From: Eucommia ulmoides
Lineage: Eukaryota > Streptophyta > Magnoliopsida > Garryales > Eucommiaceae
NCBI GenBank assembly: GCA_016647705.1
Contig: CM028334.1
Span: forward strand, 6,915,546 to 6,979,545
Reading direction: 5' to 3'
Length of the DNA: 64,000 bases
Below are positions 22,431 to 34,270 of the stretch, one piece after another. Positions within the stretch are counted from its first letter, which is position 1. Each line of letters starts with the position of its first letter. The translations under genes were made by a program, and so were the position numbers. The notes under the pieces are model-generated. The model did no database searches. It saw only the letters and a list, made by a program, of their open reading frames with translations, and had not been told where the DNA came from.

Positions 22431-23369
22431 AGAAATATCTCTCATCACATTCCAAAAAAATATATATAAATGTAAGAATAAATTCAAAATTCCCTCCAAA
22501 AAAAAGCATAATAATTCAAAAAAATAGAAGAAGAAGACATTCAAAATAACATACATACAAAGTTGCACACTCAACATACATTCAAAATATAATACATTCA
22601 AGCATGTACACATTCAATAGTAATAATTCGTCCATTCATCCATTCCACATTGCAATCCATTCATAACTACTACAACAATATTTAAACATATAATTTATAG
22701 TAGTAGTCAATTATTGTAAATATTGACAGTAAATAGATATTGGTTATATAATTTTTTGTTAATCAAATTTTGTAAATGTTTTTCACTTAATTTTCAATAA
22801 CCACTAATGTATTTTATCAAATTTATATGTAATATCGTGTGATGTAAGGGGGATATAGAAAAAATTGATTGTAATGAGTGCACCCAACACTAACTTCAAA
22901 TAAACATAATTATATTTAACTTGTACAACATATCAATAGTTGCATATTGTGACCCTACCTAAGTCATACATATCAATGGAATATGCTTTACATATTAGTA
23001 ACTATTAGTTTTTGTTTTTTTTTGACAAGAGTTGATGACACACAAGAAAGTAATGAGTTGTCCAAACAAAACTAATGTTAGGCCACTCCTAAGTTGGTAG
23101 ATTTTCCTTATTTTTGTAATATATATTAATCAAATAAAAATAAGATTTTTTTTTATTGTTTAGACTTTTCTTAGATTTCTCACTCCTCATCTAATTTTTT
23201 TTCAAAAAAGATTATTTTTTTAAACCATTTTCAAAACAGAGAAAAGTCCTTACTAAAAAAATAAAAAAATAAATAGACATTTATACCCCTATATATAAAT
23301 ACATAACCTCTCTCATTTTCACCAAACCCTAATTTTCATCAACACTCTTCTCTCTCTCAAACGCTCTCC
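22431..23369. other. AT-rich intergenic DNA
   Basis: No gene. Towards the end there is a TATA-like CTATATATAAATAC (23291-23304) and a leader-like TTCACCAAACCCTAATTTTC, followed by the GC-rich block described next. Confidence 0.4.
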
Positions 23370-23910
23370 ATCGCCATCCCCCCTCTCAATACTGCCAGAC
23401 GATGGCCGCCGAATGATGAACAGGCGATGACCGCCGTCGCCACTGAACGGTTGCCATCAACCACCACAGCTCCTGCCAAACGATGACCATCGCTGCTGCC
23501 AGACGAACGATTGTCGCCCACCTCCGTCTCTGTTGGAGGAGTGAGCAGATCTGACTGGAATGATGAACGGCGAAGCTCACCAAGCCGCCGCTGTGCTCCG
23601 ATTTGCGAAGAACTCCTCCCTTTCCAAGCCGCCGCCGCCACACGATTCATAGAAATTCGGCAGTTTTGACTGGGACGATGAACGGACGAAGCTCGTCAAG
23701 TCATCGTCGTGCACCGATTTGCGAAGAAGATGAACAGCGGTGGTCAATTAACGATGAACGGATGAAGCTCGATGCCGTCGCCGTCTCTATTGGAGCGTTT
23801 GATCACCGCCGAAGACGATAAACAGCCATCACCGCCATGCTTCGATTTGTGAAGGTGATGACGATAAACGGCCATTGCCGTCGTGCTCCGATGACAATAA
23901 ACAACCATCG
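23370..23910. repeat. GC-rich block with degenerate internal repeats
   Basis: Imperfect units containing GATGAACGGACGAAGCTC, GTGCTCCGATTTGCGAAG and variants recur at about 23560, 23675, 23750 and 23840. Base composition contrasts sharply with the AT-rich flanks. ORFs of 60-100 codons exist in several frames but look like repeat by-products. With the TATA-like box and leader upstream it could be a decayed promoter plus exon, or host DNA captured by a transposon. Confidence 0.45.
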
Positions 23911-24119
23911 CCGCTATTTTGTTGATTTGTTTGTTTTGCGATTTTTGTTTGTTTTCTGTGATTTGTTTTGTTTTGTTTTCTCAGCCTTGTTCGTCCATAT
24001 TATTTTTTTGCTGATTTTGATCTTCCGGTACTCGATTTGAGGATTAACGGGCGGTGGAACCACTACCGTGGCCGCCCATCGATCGGTGCGGTAATCATTC
24101 ATCGATAACTGGTTCAATT

Positions 24120-24217
24120 TTTGTTTTTTTGCTGAATATTCATTGTTTGTTTTTTATGTTGCGATTTTTGATATTGCGGTTGTTCATTGTTTTGTGAATA
24201 TTCATGTAGTTAGATTT

Positions 24218-24260
<43 letters not shown>

Positions 24261-24560
24261 TTATTTATTTTTTTAATGTTCATTATTTTGTGAATATTCA
24301 TATGGTTAGGTTTTGTATTTTTTATTGAATGTTTATTATTTTGTGAATATTCATATGGTTAGATTTTTATTTTTTTTTGTATGATTGGCTTCATATGGTT
24401 AGGTTTTATTTTTTTTGTATGATTGGCTTGTTTTTGTGAATGTTCCATTATTTTATTTTATTTTATGAATGTTTATATCAGTGTATTTTTGTGAATGTTC
24501 ATATCGTTGTATTTTTTGTATTTAGTAAATGTATATATTCGATACGTTTTGGTGAAAGTA
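24120..24560. repeat. Degenerate repeat region with (TA)n
   Basis: The phrase TTTTGTGAATATTCATATGG followed by TTAGRTTTTGTAT recurs about five times, with a (TA)n run at about 24219-24256. Confidence 0.75.
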
Positions 24561-25050
24561 TAAACATTCACAACAACACAATTAAAATAAAAATGTATTA
24601 AATATCTAAAAAATAATAAAAATAAAAATGTAAATATTCATTTTTTTAGTATATTTTATAGAATGATACTAAATGATATAAATTGTAAATACAATACAAA
24701 TAAAGGACAATGATCAAAAACTAAACTCTAATCATTTACAGCATTATTCAACTCTAATAATTTTCTCAATACACTCCCAAATAATGAAATCCCCTAAAAA
24801 TAAAATCAAAAAATTTAATTTGATTTTTTTTTTTAAAAAAAACAACAACTAAACTCAATCATTTACACCATTATTCAATTCTAATCAACTCAACTAACTT
24901 GAATTAATTCGGATTAATATACAATTCCTTTTCTTAAATTTACACCCTTGAAAAAAATAATATAATATTATATTATTATTCTACCCTCGTTTAAAATAAT
25001 TTTAATATATATTTTTATACTTTATTTTTTAAAAATTTACTAACACCACT

Positions 25051-25093
<43 letters not shown>

Positions 25094-25405
25094 CCCCTCC
25101 CCACCATCCTCAGCCTCCACCTCCATGTCCCCACCGTCCTTAGGCCCTCCACCCCTCTATCACCACCGTCCTCAGCAAAAAATCTTACCGAGAATTCGAC
25201 ATAAGAAAGTGTTTTCACACCATTGACTGACATTAACTCATCTCAATCTTGTTGGAAGACTTCGACCATCCCAAGTTCTTTTACCCCGGTTGAGAAAAAA
25301 AAAATGTTTAGAGAGAGAGAACATGCAGATAACTGTTCTTTTATTTTATTTTTCCAAAACACACACACACACACACACAAGCAGTTTCATTCAGGCTGCA
25401 CATGC
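24561..25405. other. AT-rich intergenic DNA downstream of RDR1
   Basis: Contains a duplicated phrase (ATCATTTACAGCATTATTCA near 24730, ATCATTTACACCATTATTCA near 24860), a (TA)n run at 25054-25087 and a (CA)n run at 25359-25379. The RDR1 3' UTR should lie at its right end. Confidence 0.5.
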
Positions 25406-28400
25406 TCAATCTCTTTCTTTCCTTTTCCTGCTATTCACAGTCTTAATCTCTAACAAAATATCACCCAAAACCCAAGGGAAACCCAAACACCCAACACTCC
25501 CACTACAATAATCAGGATGATAAGTCACACAATACCAAGCTGAAGCCACCTTCCACCGCTCCTCCACTGCCGGCCCACAACCACCCTCGAACCACCCTCT
25601 CGCCTCCCTGTGCAAGCTCTTCACCGACACCAATATCCGATCCTTCAACTCCCCATACCTCCGATTATCTCTCTGCAAATATGCCGACTTGTTCCGCAAA
25701 TTCCCCGTCAAAATCTCATCTTCCCTCTCTGCCTCGTAATAACTCATCAAATAACTCATCCTCTCCCAATACATTTCCTTGTGATTTTTCGCGATTTCGA
25801 TACACGACTCGTACCCCTCGACTTCCATATCGCGGTCGTAGGCCCATTTTAGTGTTTCTTCGGACCATACATGGTTTGACTTTTTGTTAGCACTGGAGTT
25901 GATTGTGACGCGGTGGAGTTTTCCTAGTACACCTTGGGAGACATACGAAGGTCGGTCCCACCGTTCCATGAAATCGGGAAACTCTCTCGGTTTTAGAACC
26001 CTTGGCATCTCTGCCGGAGCTCCGGTCTTGGCAAAATCGACTGCCATCGAGTGGAGGTTTGCCAGCTGAAGGCATTTTGGGCTTAGGGCTTTCTCGGGCT
26101 CGCGGTCCGCGTTGATTAGATGTGCAGTGGAGATCGTTCCTAGGGTGTCGTTGATCATGTACTCCACGAAGAATTTTTGAATTTCCTGAATTTTAGAGAA
26201 ATAAATATGGGGGATTGAAAGAGGGTTTTGAATAATAGGATAAATTATTAAATTATCCTTTAATAAATTGTTAAATTGTTTTATTTTTAAAAATACTTTT
26301 TTAAAATGCAAAAAACATTACTTTTAAAAATATGTAATCTTTTCGTTTAAATAAAAAAAAAAAAAAACAATTACCAAATGGTGCCGAAGTTGGTCTAAAA
26401 ACAGGACAAAAACTTAAAAAAATAAAAAATGAAGGGAATATATATAAGATTATATAAAAAAACAAAAAAGAGAGAAGAAAAAAAAAGGGGGTCACCTCTA
26501 ATGAAACATCATGATCCATTAGCCTGGGCCTTCGGCCGGTGTAATCCATGGGGGTAACAGTTTGGGGTGGCCGGAGATTTTCATCCCAGCTGATGAAATA
26601 TAAGTCTCCGTCCAGATCACCGCCAGAGCATTCATTAGGGTGAGGCCTGTGGAGTCAAAAACATAACCACATTCAAGCATGAACTTTATAAAAACTCTAC
26701 TCAGGTCGATTTTTCCTTTAAAAGACCAATTAATGTGAAGGGTTTTAACGTGGCGTTCGGTTATTGTTTTTGTTCCTCTTTTTTCAGATTCTAAAAAGCA
26801 CTGGAACAGAATAACGAAGAAAAACAGAAACAAAAGAACATATTGCCCATTTTTGTTTAGGGTTTATTGTTTATGTTTAGGATTTTCTTTTTTGGTTTAG
26901 GGTTTAGTGTTTATGTTTTTCTTTTTTTCGTTTCAACCAACAGGGAACAGAACCAGAACATAAAAATCGGTTTATGTTCCGTTTCTCTGATTTTTTAAAC
27001 AACTTCCTGGCAACAGGATACAATTGTCCCCACATTGCTGTTTCTGTTTCAAGTTTTTTTTTGGAACGGAAACACAATTATGGGAACAAAAACACTAACC
27101 AAACACGACCTATGAGAACTAATTTCAACTTCAAGAAATTACACATTGGGTATGCGCAGAATTCATAAATTAAGACTAACTCATACCTCTCTCCTCTCTG
27201 AGGGAAAACTAGGCAATCCACCAAACCCTTCTCCTCCAAACCAACCTCGTACACAGCGTCAAGAACCCTAATATCTCCTGGGTGAAGGCACGGATTTTTC
27301 GTAACCACGACTTTCCCAATCACCACACACGTTTTCTCGTCCACCTTCTGGAAGAAACTCTGCTCGCCGCATCTAATCTCCGCCTTCGTCATCGTCATCC
27401 GAACATAAACCTGCCCGTATTCCAAAATTCCGGTTTCGTCCAAACAACCCATCAGAATCCGACCCTTGGGTACCAAAATCCGACACCTCGTTCTTATATC
27501 GGATAAAAGATTTTCCCGGTGAGATTCTAGCATCATCGAGAGATATGGCTCGACATTTGGCTCGTACCCTTGAAGAAGCATTTTTACCAGAATGCCCTTG
27601 ATCTCACCCCCGCCCATGTTCTCAAGAATGGAGATTGCTTGTTCCCGACACGTTCGCATCTTGTCGAGAATCTCGAGTTGGTCTCGTTGCAATGACTCGA
27701 AAGCTTCGTCTTTAACTCCCAAAGTTGATAGAAGGGTAATGATCTCACGGTTCAAGTAGCACGACAAAGATTGGCTCCAACTTGTGACGTTGAGCATTCG
27801 GTTTTTGGATTCGAATTTGAGCATGCTACCACGTAGGGAAAGCTTCCGGAAGGAGTTTCGATCGACGGCAATCACACCTTTGTACCCACCATACCGGACC
27901 TGAAACGCCGATGGAACGTGATCCAATCTGCACTTCTCAGCGACTGTCTTTGCGAAAGATGCTGATATTTTTCCGATCCCGTCTGAAAAACAATACCCGA
28001 CGCCATCAGAAGTCGTCTCGATGTCGGGAATAACCTCGACCTCGAGCGGAGAGACTTCCATTGTTTGCGTAGAGGAGCTAAACAATTGCCCCATTCTCGC
28101 CGCACACTTTGAAACACTCCGAATTTTATCGAAACAACCCATCCATTTTCGGATATCTTCGGCGGAGATTTTCTCATTCGACGCAAACATCCAAACGGAA
28201 TTCGAACGGAGTTGACTCGCAGAGAACGAAAGAAATTCAAAATGTTTCGATCCAATCACGATCCCATCTCGAAGAACGGAGAGAATCCGACGGTGTATAT
28301 TCGTCCGATACGGTTTTGAGAAGAAACCCCGTTCGATGCTCGCGGAAATAGCGGTAGCTGAAAGCTTTCCCCAATCTTCTTCCACGAAGGTTACTCTCAT

Positions 28401-30577
28401 GAAGTCAGAGGCGTACGGAGCGAAATTCTTGACGACATAATTCGAGGATTCGAGCTCGGGACCTAGGCAATAGATCTTCGAGGGTGTAACTAGGGCTCGA
28501 TGTACGTGCATCACATTATAGTTTCTCGACTTCTCACAAGAGGGTGAAGGGAGTTTCTTACACTTTTCCCAATGAAAATGCAATCGGGTTTTTACAAACG
28601 AGACTGGATCATAACATGTTGAATTCAACTTATGCATTTTCTGAAGAATCATCATCGTGGTGTCTAGATCCGAACCACTAAGCATATCAATCAAATCGTT
28701 GTTTATTGAAGCAAGACTAATTTTATGAGTGTGAACTAGGGAGTTCAGCTGAAAGAGAATCTCGTAAGCTAAATTAGAATCCGGGGGCAAATTTATGAGT
28801 GGAACTAGCGATGATGGAGAAGAAAATTCATTGGATTCTTCCATGGTTAGATCGATCAAATCTTTATTATAATATGGCAAATTTGTAAAAATATCTAGAG
28901 ATGATAATCCATCTCCGATTTCCAAACATAATGCCGATGATTGTCCAATAGATTTCATACCGGAAAAATCGGTTGTTCGAACCCAGAAAAAATCGAAATC
29001 TTCCTTGCAGATATGATATCGGTCGGCGCTGAATTTAGAGGTGATATTGGGCCCAGAAATTTTCTCGAATATCTTTGGGGCATATTTGAGCTGAAAAAAA
29101 AAAACGAAAAAAAAAGAAAAGAAAGAGAGTTAACAGCTCATTTTATTTATTTATTTTGTTTTTTTTCTTCTTACCGTTCCTTTTTCTTTTAATTTCATAC
29201 CTTAAAATCTAGTTTGACAGATTGTAATTAATAGACTTTCTCTTTTCACACACACAGTCATGAATAATGAAATAAGGAAACCTAAAATTATTTTAATAAT
29301 ATTCAACAATCTCAACACAAACTTCTCCCTAATAAATGTTTATAGCATAATCAATCATCAGCCCAAAAATATATAACCAAATAAATGACGAGCACACTGG
29401 CAAACGCGCGCGCGCGCGCACAGACACACACATAATCAAAGCCATTAGTAGTATAATCATGAATATGAATTGTATAATCAAAGCACCTGGTAGTAATAAG
29501 TTCTAGTTCTATTAGGCTATCTAAGATTTTAAGAATAATCTTAAATGACTTGAACAAGTAAAAAGTAAGCCAAGTACCAAGTACCAACATGAGTCAGTCA
29601 CACATGGGGAATGTAATGTGTGTACATATGTAAAACACACTATATAATTCAACAGGATGGGGATAAACTCTTTAGATAAATCCTAGCGTTCTTTGTCTCC
29701 AAAGATAAAGAGCCATCCAGATTGATCCTTTAGACTAACACTGAAGATGGTAGTATTATGAGATTACGGAATAATTGATATTGTTTCATTATCTTTGTTC
29801 ATTCGTTTTATTTTAATTCAAGTTATTGTCTTAATTTTATGCTAAAAATGACGTTGTTTCTCAATTATCTTTGTAATTCTTTACAACTAATATGTTGGTT
29901 ATTTGTTAATGATACGTTCATTTCAAATTAAGTTGTCTTTTTTTTAGTCCGTGCCCGGCACAGGTAATCACCATGAAAAAGTACCAAGCAAAGTAGAAAA
30001 ATTAAGAAGAGGCAAAGAGAAATAGTACCTTCAGAAGAACTGCATTGGGTTCATCATCATCATTATCATCCAAACAACAGCTGCAGGCCTCCAGAATATC
30101 ACTGAATTGCACCTCCAACCTAAAGAGATCGCCGCCGAGAACCACCCAGAACTCAATAGTCCTCCTCTCCGGCGAAACCCATGTCTTAACTCCCTTCCAC
30201 GACTCCAAAACGCACATACAATCCCTCTTCGACAAGAACCCTGTGTACAGAACCCGGCTTTCGACCCGGTTTTGGGGCTCGACGGGTCGGAAGATCACGT
30301 CGTCGAAGGCGGCGGAGATGTAGAGGTAGGAACCCTTGAAGAGGAGTTTCCCTTCCTCAGAGAGGGCGAGGGAGGTTGATTTGGCGGCGAGGGTTTCGAA
30401 TTGGACCCGGCCGAAGCCCTTGGACTTCCAGTTCTTACGCTCCGTGAAAATCTCGCAGGCGAAGACGGAGCCTTCGCCGATGGTGGACTCGAAGAAGTCG
30501 AATAGGTCTTTGGCGACAGCGGTTTTGGGGATGTTTGAGATTCTCACGGTGGCTGTGGGTTTCTCTTCCACCGCCAT
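25406..30577 (-). CDS. RDR1: RNA-dependent RNA polymerase 1 (RDR1-type)
   Basis: Four exons on the minus strand: 30577-30029, 29090-27187, 26646-26496 and 26185-25406. All joins are in phase and give 1127 aa, the usual RDR1 length. The enzyme copies single-stranded RNA into double-stranded RNA for Dicer-like proteins and amplifies antiviral silencing; in other plants it is induced by salicylic acid. An N-terminal RRM-like region (about 10-90, TVRISNIPKT.., FGRVQF) is followed by the RdRp domain (DGVGYCFSDGIGKIS, FQVRYGGYKGV, VDCLVFPQRGERPHPNECSG) with catalytic DLDGD at residues 828-832, then a C-terminal region ending CLGFPWVLGDILLEIKT. The start lies in a strong context (CCACCATGGCGG). No stop or frame change was seen, so the gene looks functional. 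RDR1 paralogues cannot be separated by eye. Confidence 0.96.
29405..29430. repeat. (GC)n/(CA)n microsatellite in RDR1 intron 1
   Basis: CGCGCGCGCGCGCGCA followed by CAGACACACACA, an alternating purine-pyrimidine tract in the 938-bp first intron (29091-30028). Confidence 0.9.
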
Positions 30578-30777
30578 GGTGGGAGAGTGGAGAGTGGCGA
30601 CAGTAAGAGAAACCTACAGGGTCTTTCTCAATAAGTGATTCTATCAGATGAACAATTAACGATGGGTTCCGAAGGGTGTAAATTTCAACGCCGATCAATT
30701 GGAAAAATACACGGATTGTTTACACTTTTACTTCTTCTTTAGTTGGACCGAATAAAATAAGAATGGAATAGAAAGAA
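30578..30777 (-). promoter_or_regulatory. Proximal RDR1 upstream region
   Basis: About 200 bp between the RDR1 ATG and the inferred left end of the MULE. No clear TATA box on the minus strand. If the MULE boundary is right, the distal RDR1 promoter is MULE sequence or was displaced to beyond 42 kb. Confidence 0.45.
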
Positions 30778-30862
30778 GGATCAATCTGTCGGTGTTCCTC
30801 AAAATGACAGCTATTTGTTAAAAACTCCCGAAGCTAAAAGTGACTTTCGTTTTAGTCCCACT

Positions 30863-30872
30863 CAATATAAAA
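30863..30872 (+). promoter_or_regulatory. TATA-like box of the protease gene
   Basis: CAATATAAAAAG, roughly 270 bp upstream of the ATG at 31139, followed by a GC-richer leader. Confidence 0.4.
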
Positions 30873-31379
30873 AGGCGGGATGCCAAATCACACGCGCCCT
30901 GCCAGCGTTCCCGCCATACTACAGACAGCATTCGCCGTCCTACGCGAAAATTCAGAGGTCAGACCATCATAGCGCAGCGTGTTAGACCGCAGGCCGACTT
31001 TCTACGCAACAAATCGTTCCACTAAGACGCAAAACTGTCTCGTCGTCTTCTTCATTTTAGAAACCCTAATAAAACCCACTACACTGAAGAAAATTGTGTT
31101 TTCAAAAAACTCTCGAAAAAATCCTTCTTCCTTAAACAATGTCGAGAACACAGTCTGGCGCCGACTCACCTTCTGCTCCAAAAAGAGGTAAAAACCCGTT
31201 CATTTCTTCACGATTCTACTCTGTTTTTTGAGACTACTAGTACATCTGTCTATTATTACACGATTTAGTAACTATTCAGACTACAATAGTTATATGCACC
31301 TCGAAACATTTTGTGACATGTAACTAGAAACATATATATGTCATTATTGGAACATATAATTGAATATTACCCTTTTCTG

Positions 31380-32700
31380 TACAAATTCCGACTTATATCT
31401 GCGACTTATATCTTTTTTATTTATGAAAATAGTTACTTGTAACTAATATTACAAAAATACGTGTTATTATGCACATGCAAAACGTATTCGTCATATATCA
31501 GAAATATCAAACTTTTTAGTTACATAATATCAGAGACATGTAACTAAAAAGTTACATATTATTAGACATGTCATGTAACTGAATATTACTTTTTTTTGTA
31601 CTACTTCCGACTTATATGCGTGAAAATAGTTGTGTAACTAATATTACTGAAAATATGAACTAAAAAAAGTTACAAGAAAATATCAAATTTTTTAGTTACA
31701 TGATATCAGAGACATGTAACTAAAAAATTACATATTATTAGACATGTAACTGAATTTTTTTTTTTTTTTGTACTACTTCCGACTTATATGTGTGAAAATA
31801 GTTACGTGTAACTAATATTACTGAAAATCTGAACTAAAAAAAGTTACAAGAAAATATCAAACTTTTTAGTTACATGATATCAGAGACATATAACTAAAAG
31901 TTACATATTATTAGACATGTAACTGAATATTACTTTTTTATGTACTACTTCCGACTTATATATATGAAAATAGTTACGTGTAACTAATATTACTGAAAAT
32001 ATAAACTAAAAAAAGTTACAAGAAAATATCAAATTTTTTAGTTACATGATATCAGAGACATGTAACTAAAAAAGTTACATATTATTAGAACATGTAACTG
32101 TATATTACCTTTTTTTGTATTACTTTCGACTTATATGTGTGAATATAGTTACGTGTAACTAATATTACTGAAAATATGAACTAAATTCAATTACAAGAAA
32201 ATATCAAACTTTTAAGTTACATAATATCAGAGACATATAACTAAAAAACTTACATATTATTAGAACATGTAACTGAATATTACCTTTTTTTTGTACTACT
32301 TCCGACTTATACGTGTGAAAATAGTTAGGTGTCACTAATATTACTGAAAATATAAACTAAAAAAAGTTATAAAAAAATATCAAACTTTTTAGTTACATGA
32401 TATCAGAGACATCTAACTAAAAAATTACATATTATTAAAACATGTAATTGTATATTACTTTTTTTTTTGTACTACTTTCGACTTATATGTGTGAAAATAG
32501 TTACGTGTAACTAATATTACTGAAAATATGAACTAAAAACAATTACAAGAAAATATCAAACTTTTAAGTTATATAATATCATAGACATGTAACTAAAAAA
32601 CTTACATATTATTAGAACATGTAACTGAATATTACTTTTTTTTTTGTACTACTTCCGACTTATACGTGTGAAAATAGTTACGTGTCACTAATATTACTAA
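31380..32700 (+). repeat. Tandem array, about 175-bp unit, 7-8 copies, in protease intron 1
   Basis: Copies of GTGTAACTAATATTAC start near 31439, 31634, 31808, 31980, 32154, 32331, 32507 and 32684, a period of about 172-177 bp. Each unit holds a tight dyad TAGTTAC-NN-GTAACTA and a wider dyad (TTTAGTTACATG and CATGTAACTAAA, about 10 bp apart). Divergence between units is modest. Confidence 0.93.
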
Positions 32701-33904
32701 AAATATCTATCATAATGAACATGTAACTAAAAATATTTGTAATATTTATCATATCTATATATTAAAGTATAGTAACTAAAAAAAGACATCAAAAAAAAGT
32801 TTTAAAATTTTATTTATGAGCTACTAATTTTTAGTAACTAAATGTACTTTGTAATAAAATACAACTAACTTATATTGTTATAGATCCAAGAAAAGGAAAA
32901 ACACCGGTAAGTGAAGAAGAAGAGGTAGAAAATGTTCTTTCCTTGACTCCAAGTCAAGAAAAAAAGTGGTACCATCAGTTCAGATCATCATTGAATCAGA
33001 TGATAGATCTTTTGACCGAACTAAACCTTAGAGACGACCACAAGGAATGTTTAGCCAAAACACCTTTTTGGCAAACATTTAGAGACCTAATTGAGAAAGA
33101 TGTCACTCCGCAACAGTGTAAAAAAAATGATCACCTAATTCTAGACATCATTTCTCGATATAATCCTTATAAAAATGCATTCAAAATTGCTGGAAAGTAC
33201 CTCAGGTTGAAGCCCTATGATGTACGGCTCATATTTGGGATTAGGTCTAGAATAGAAGTGATCAATTGTAACTACGGGACGCAAGTGTCATCAAATTTTG
33301 TAATAAAAAACAGACTGGAAGGTGTACCGAAATTTACAGTCCGCATGATCAAAGAGATGGCAAAAAACAAAGTAACGGGTACAACATTACTTAAGGTTAG
33401 TGATGTTGTCCGCCTACTATGCATGCATTTGTTTGCAACTTGTTTTTATGCAAACAAGGGACAATTTATTCCCTATGGCTTGGTCAAGTATGTGGATGAC
33501 ATTGACAAGATGATGACATACGATTGGGCTGAGTCGATACATGAAAATATGATGGTGTCTATTCGGTCAGACTACAGTAATCCTGTAGCGGTAAAAGGAT
33601 GTGTCTTTGTTCTCCCAGTAAGTACATATTCTAACAAAAAAATCCTTAAATTGTCAAGTTGCTAAAAATATTATTGTATTCTGACATAAAATGCAATCTT
33701 TGTTGAAAACAAATGCAGTATTGGTTGTGCGAGCATACGACAATACAAAAACCAATTTCGGGAAGACTGAGAGCAATTCCACGTTTCACAAAATGGGATC
33801 TAAATAGATTAAACAAGAAGTTAAGGAAATTGGGATTGCTCTATGTGACACCAAATCAGGTACCAGATCTCTGTTTTTTCTCATATTTCTTGCAAAAAAA
33901 TACT

Positions 33905-34270
33905 AAAAAAAATGTAAAGTAGAAAGAGTCAAAACATGTATACAATTACTACAAAAAGAACTAGACACATGTAACTAAAAAATTTGAGAAAATGTAACTA
34001 AAAAAACTAGGAGAAAATTGGTGAAATATCTCATGTTTAAATTCTAATTATTGGAACATGTAACTGAAAAAAATATAAAACTTTTTAGTTACATATCATA
34101 TATGTGTAATTAAAAAGTTATATATTATTGCATATGTATCTGGAAAAAAAAATTAGTTACTTGTAACTAATAAAAGTAGTTACCTGTAATTCATGTATAC
34201 GATTACTAGACATGTAACTAAATATATATAAATTATTAGAGACATGTAACTAAAACACTTATATTTATGA
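33905..34270 (+). repeat. Motif-rich intron 3 of the protease gene
   Basis: Many scattered copies of ATGTAACTAAA and its reverse complement, including a tight dyad TAGTTACTTGTAACTA near 34155, without strict periodicity. Confidence 0.8.

Noticed and set aside
23357-23821. Several overlapping 70-100 codon ORFs on both strands in the GC-rich block
   Set aside because: They overlap in several frames, follow the internal repeat, and show no domain; GC-rich DNA simply has fewer stops.
31380-32700. CRISPR-like or centromeric satellite reading of the 175-bp array
   Set aside because: Units abut directly without unique spacers, and the array is only 7-8 copies confined to an intron of a transposon gene.
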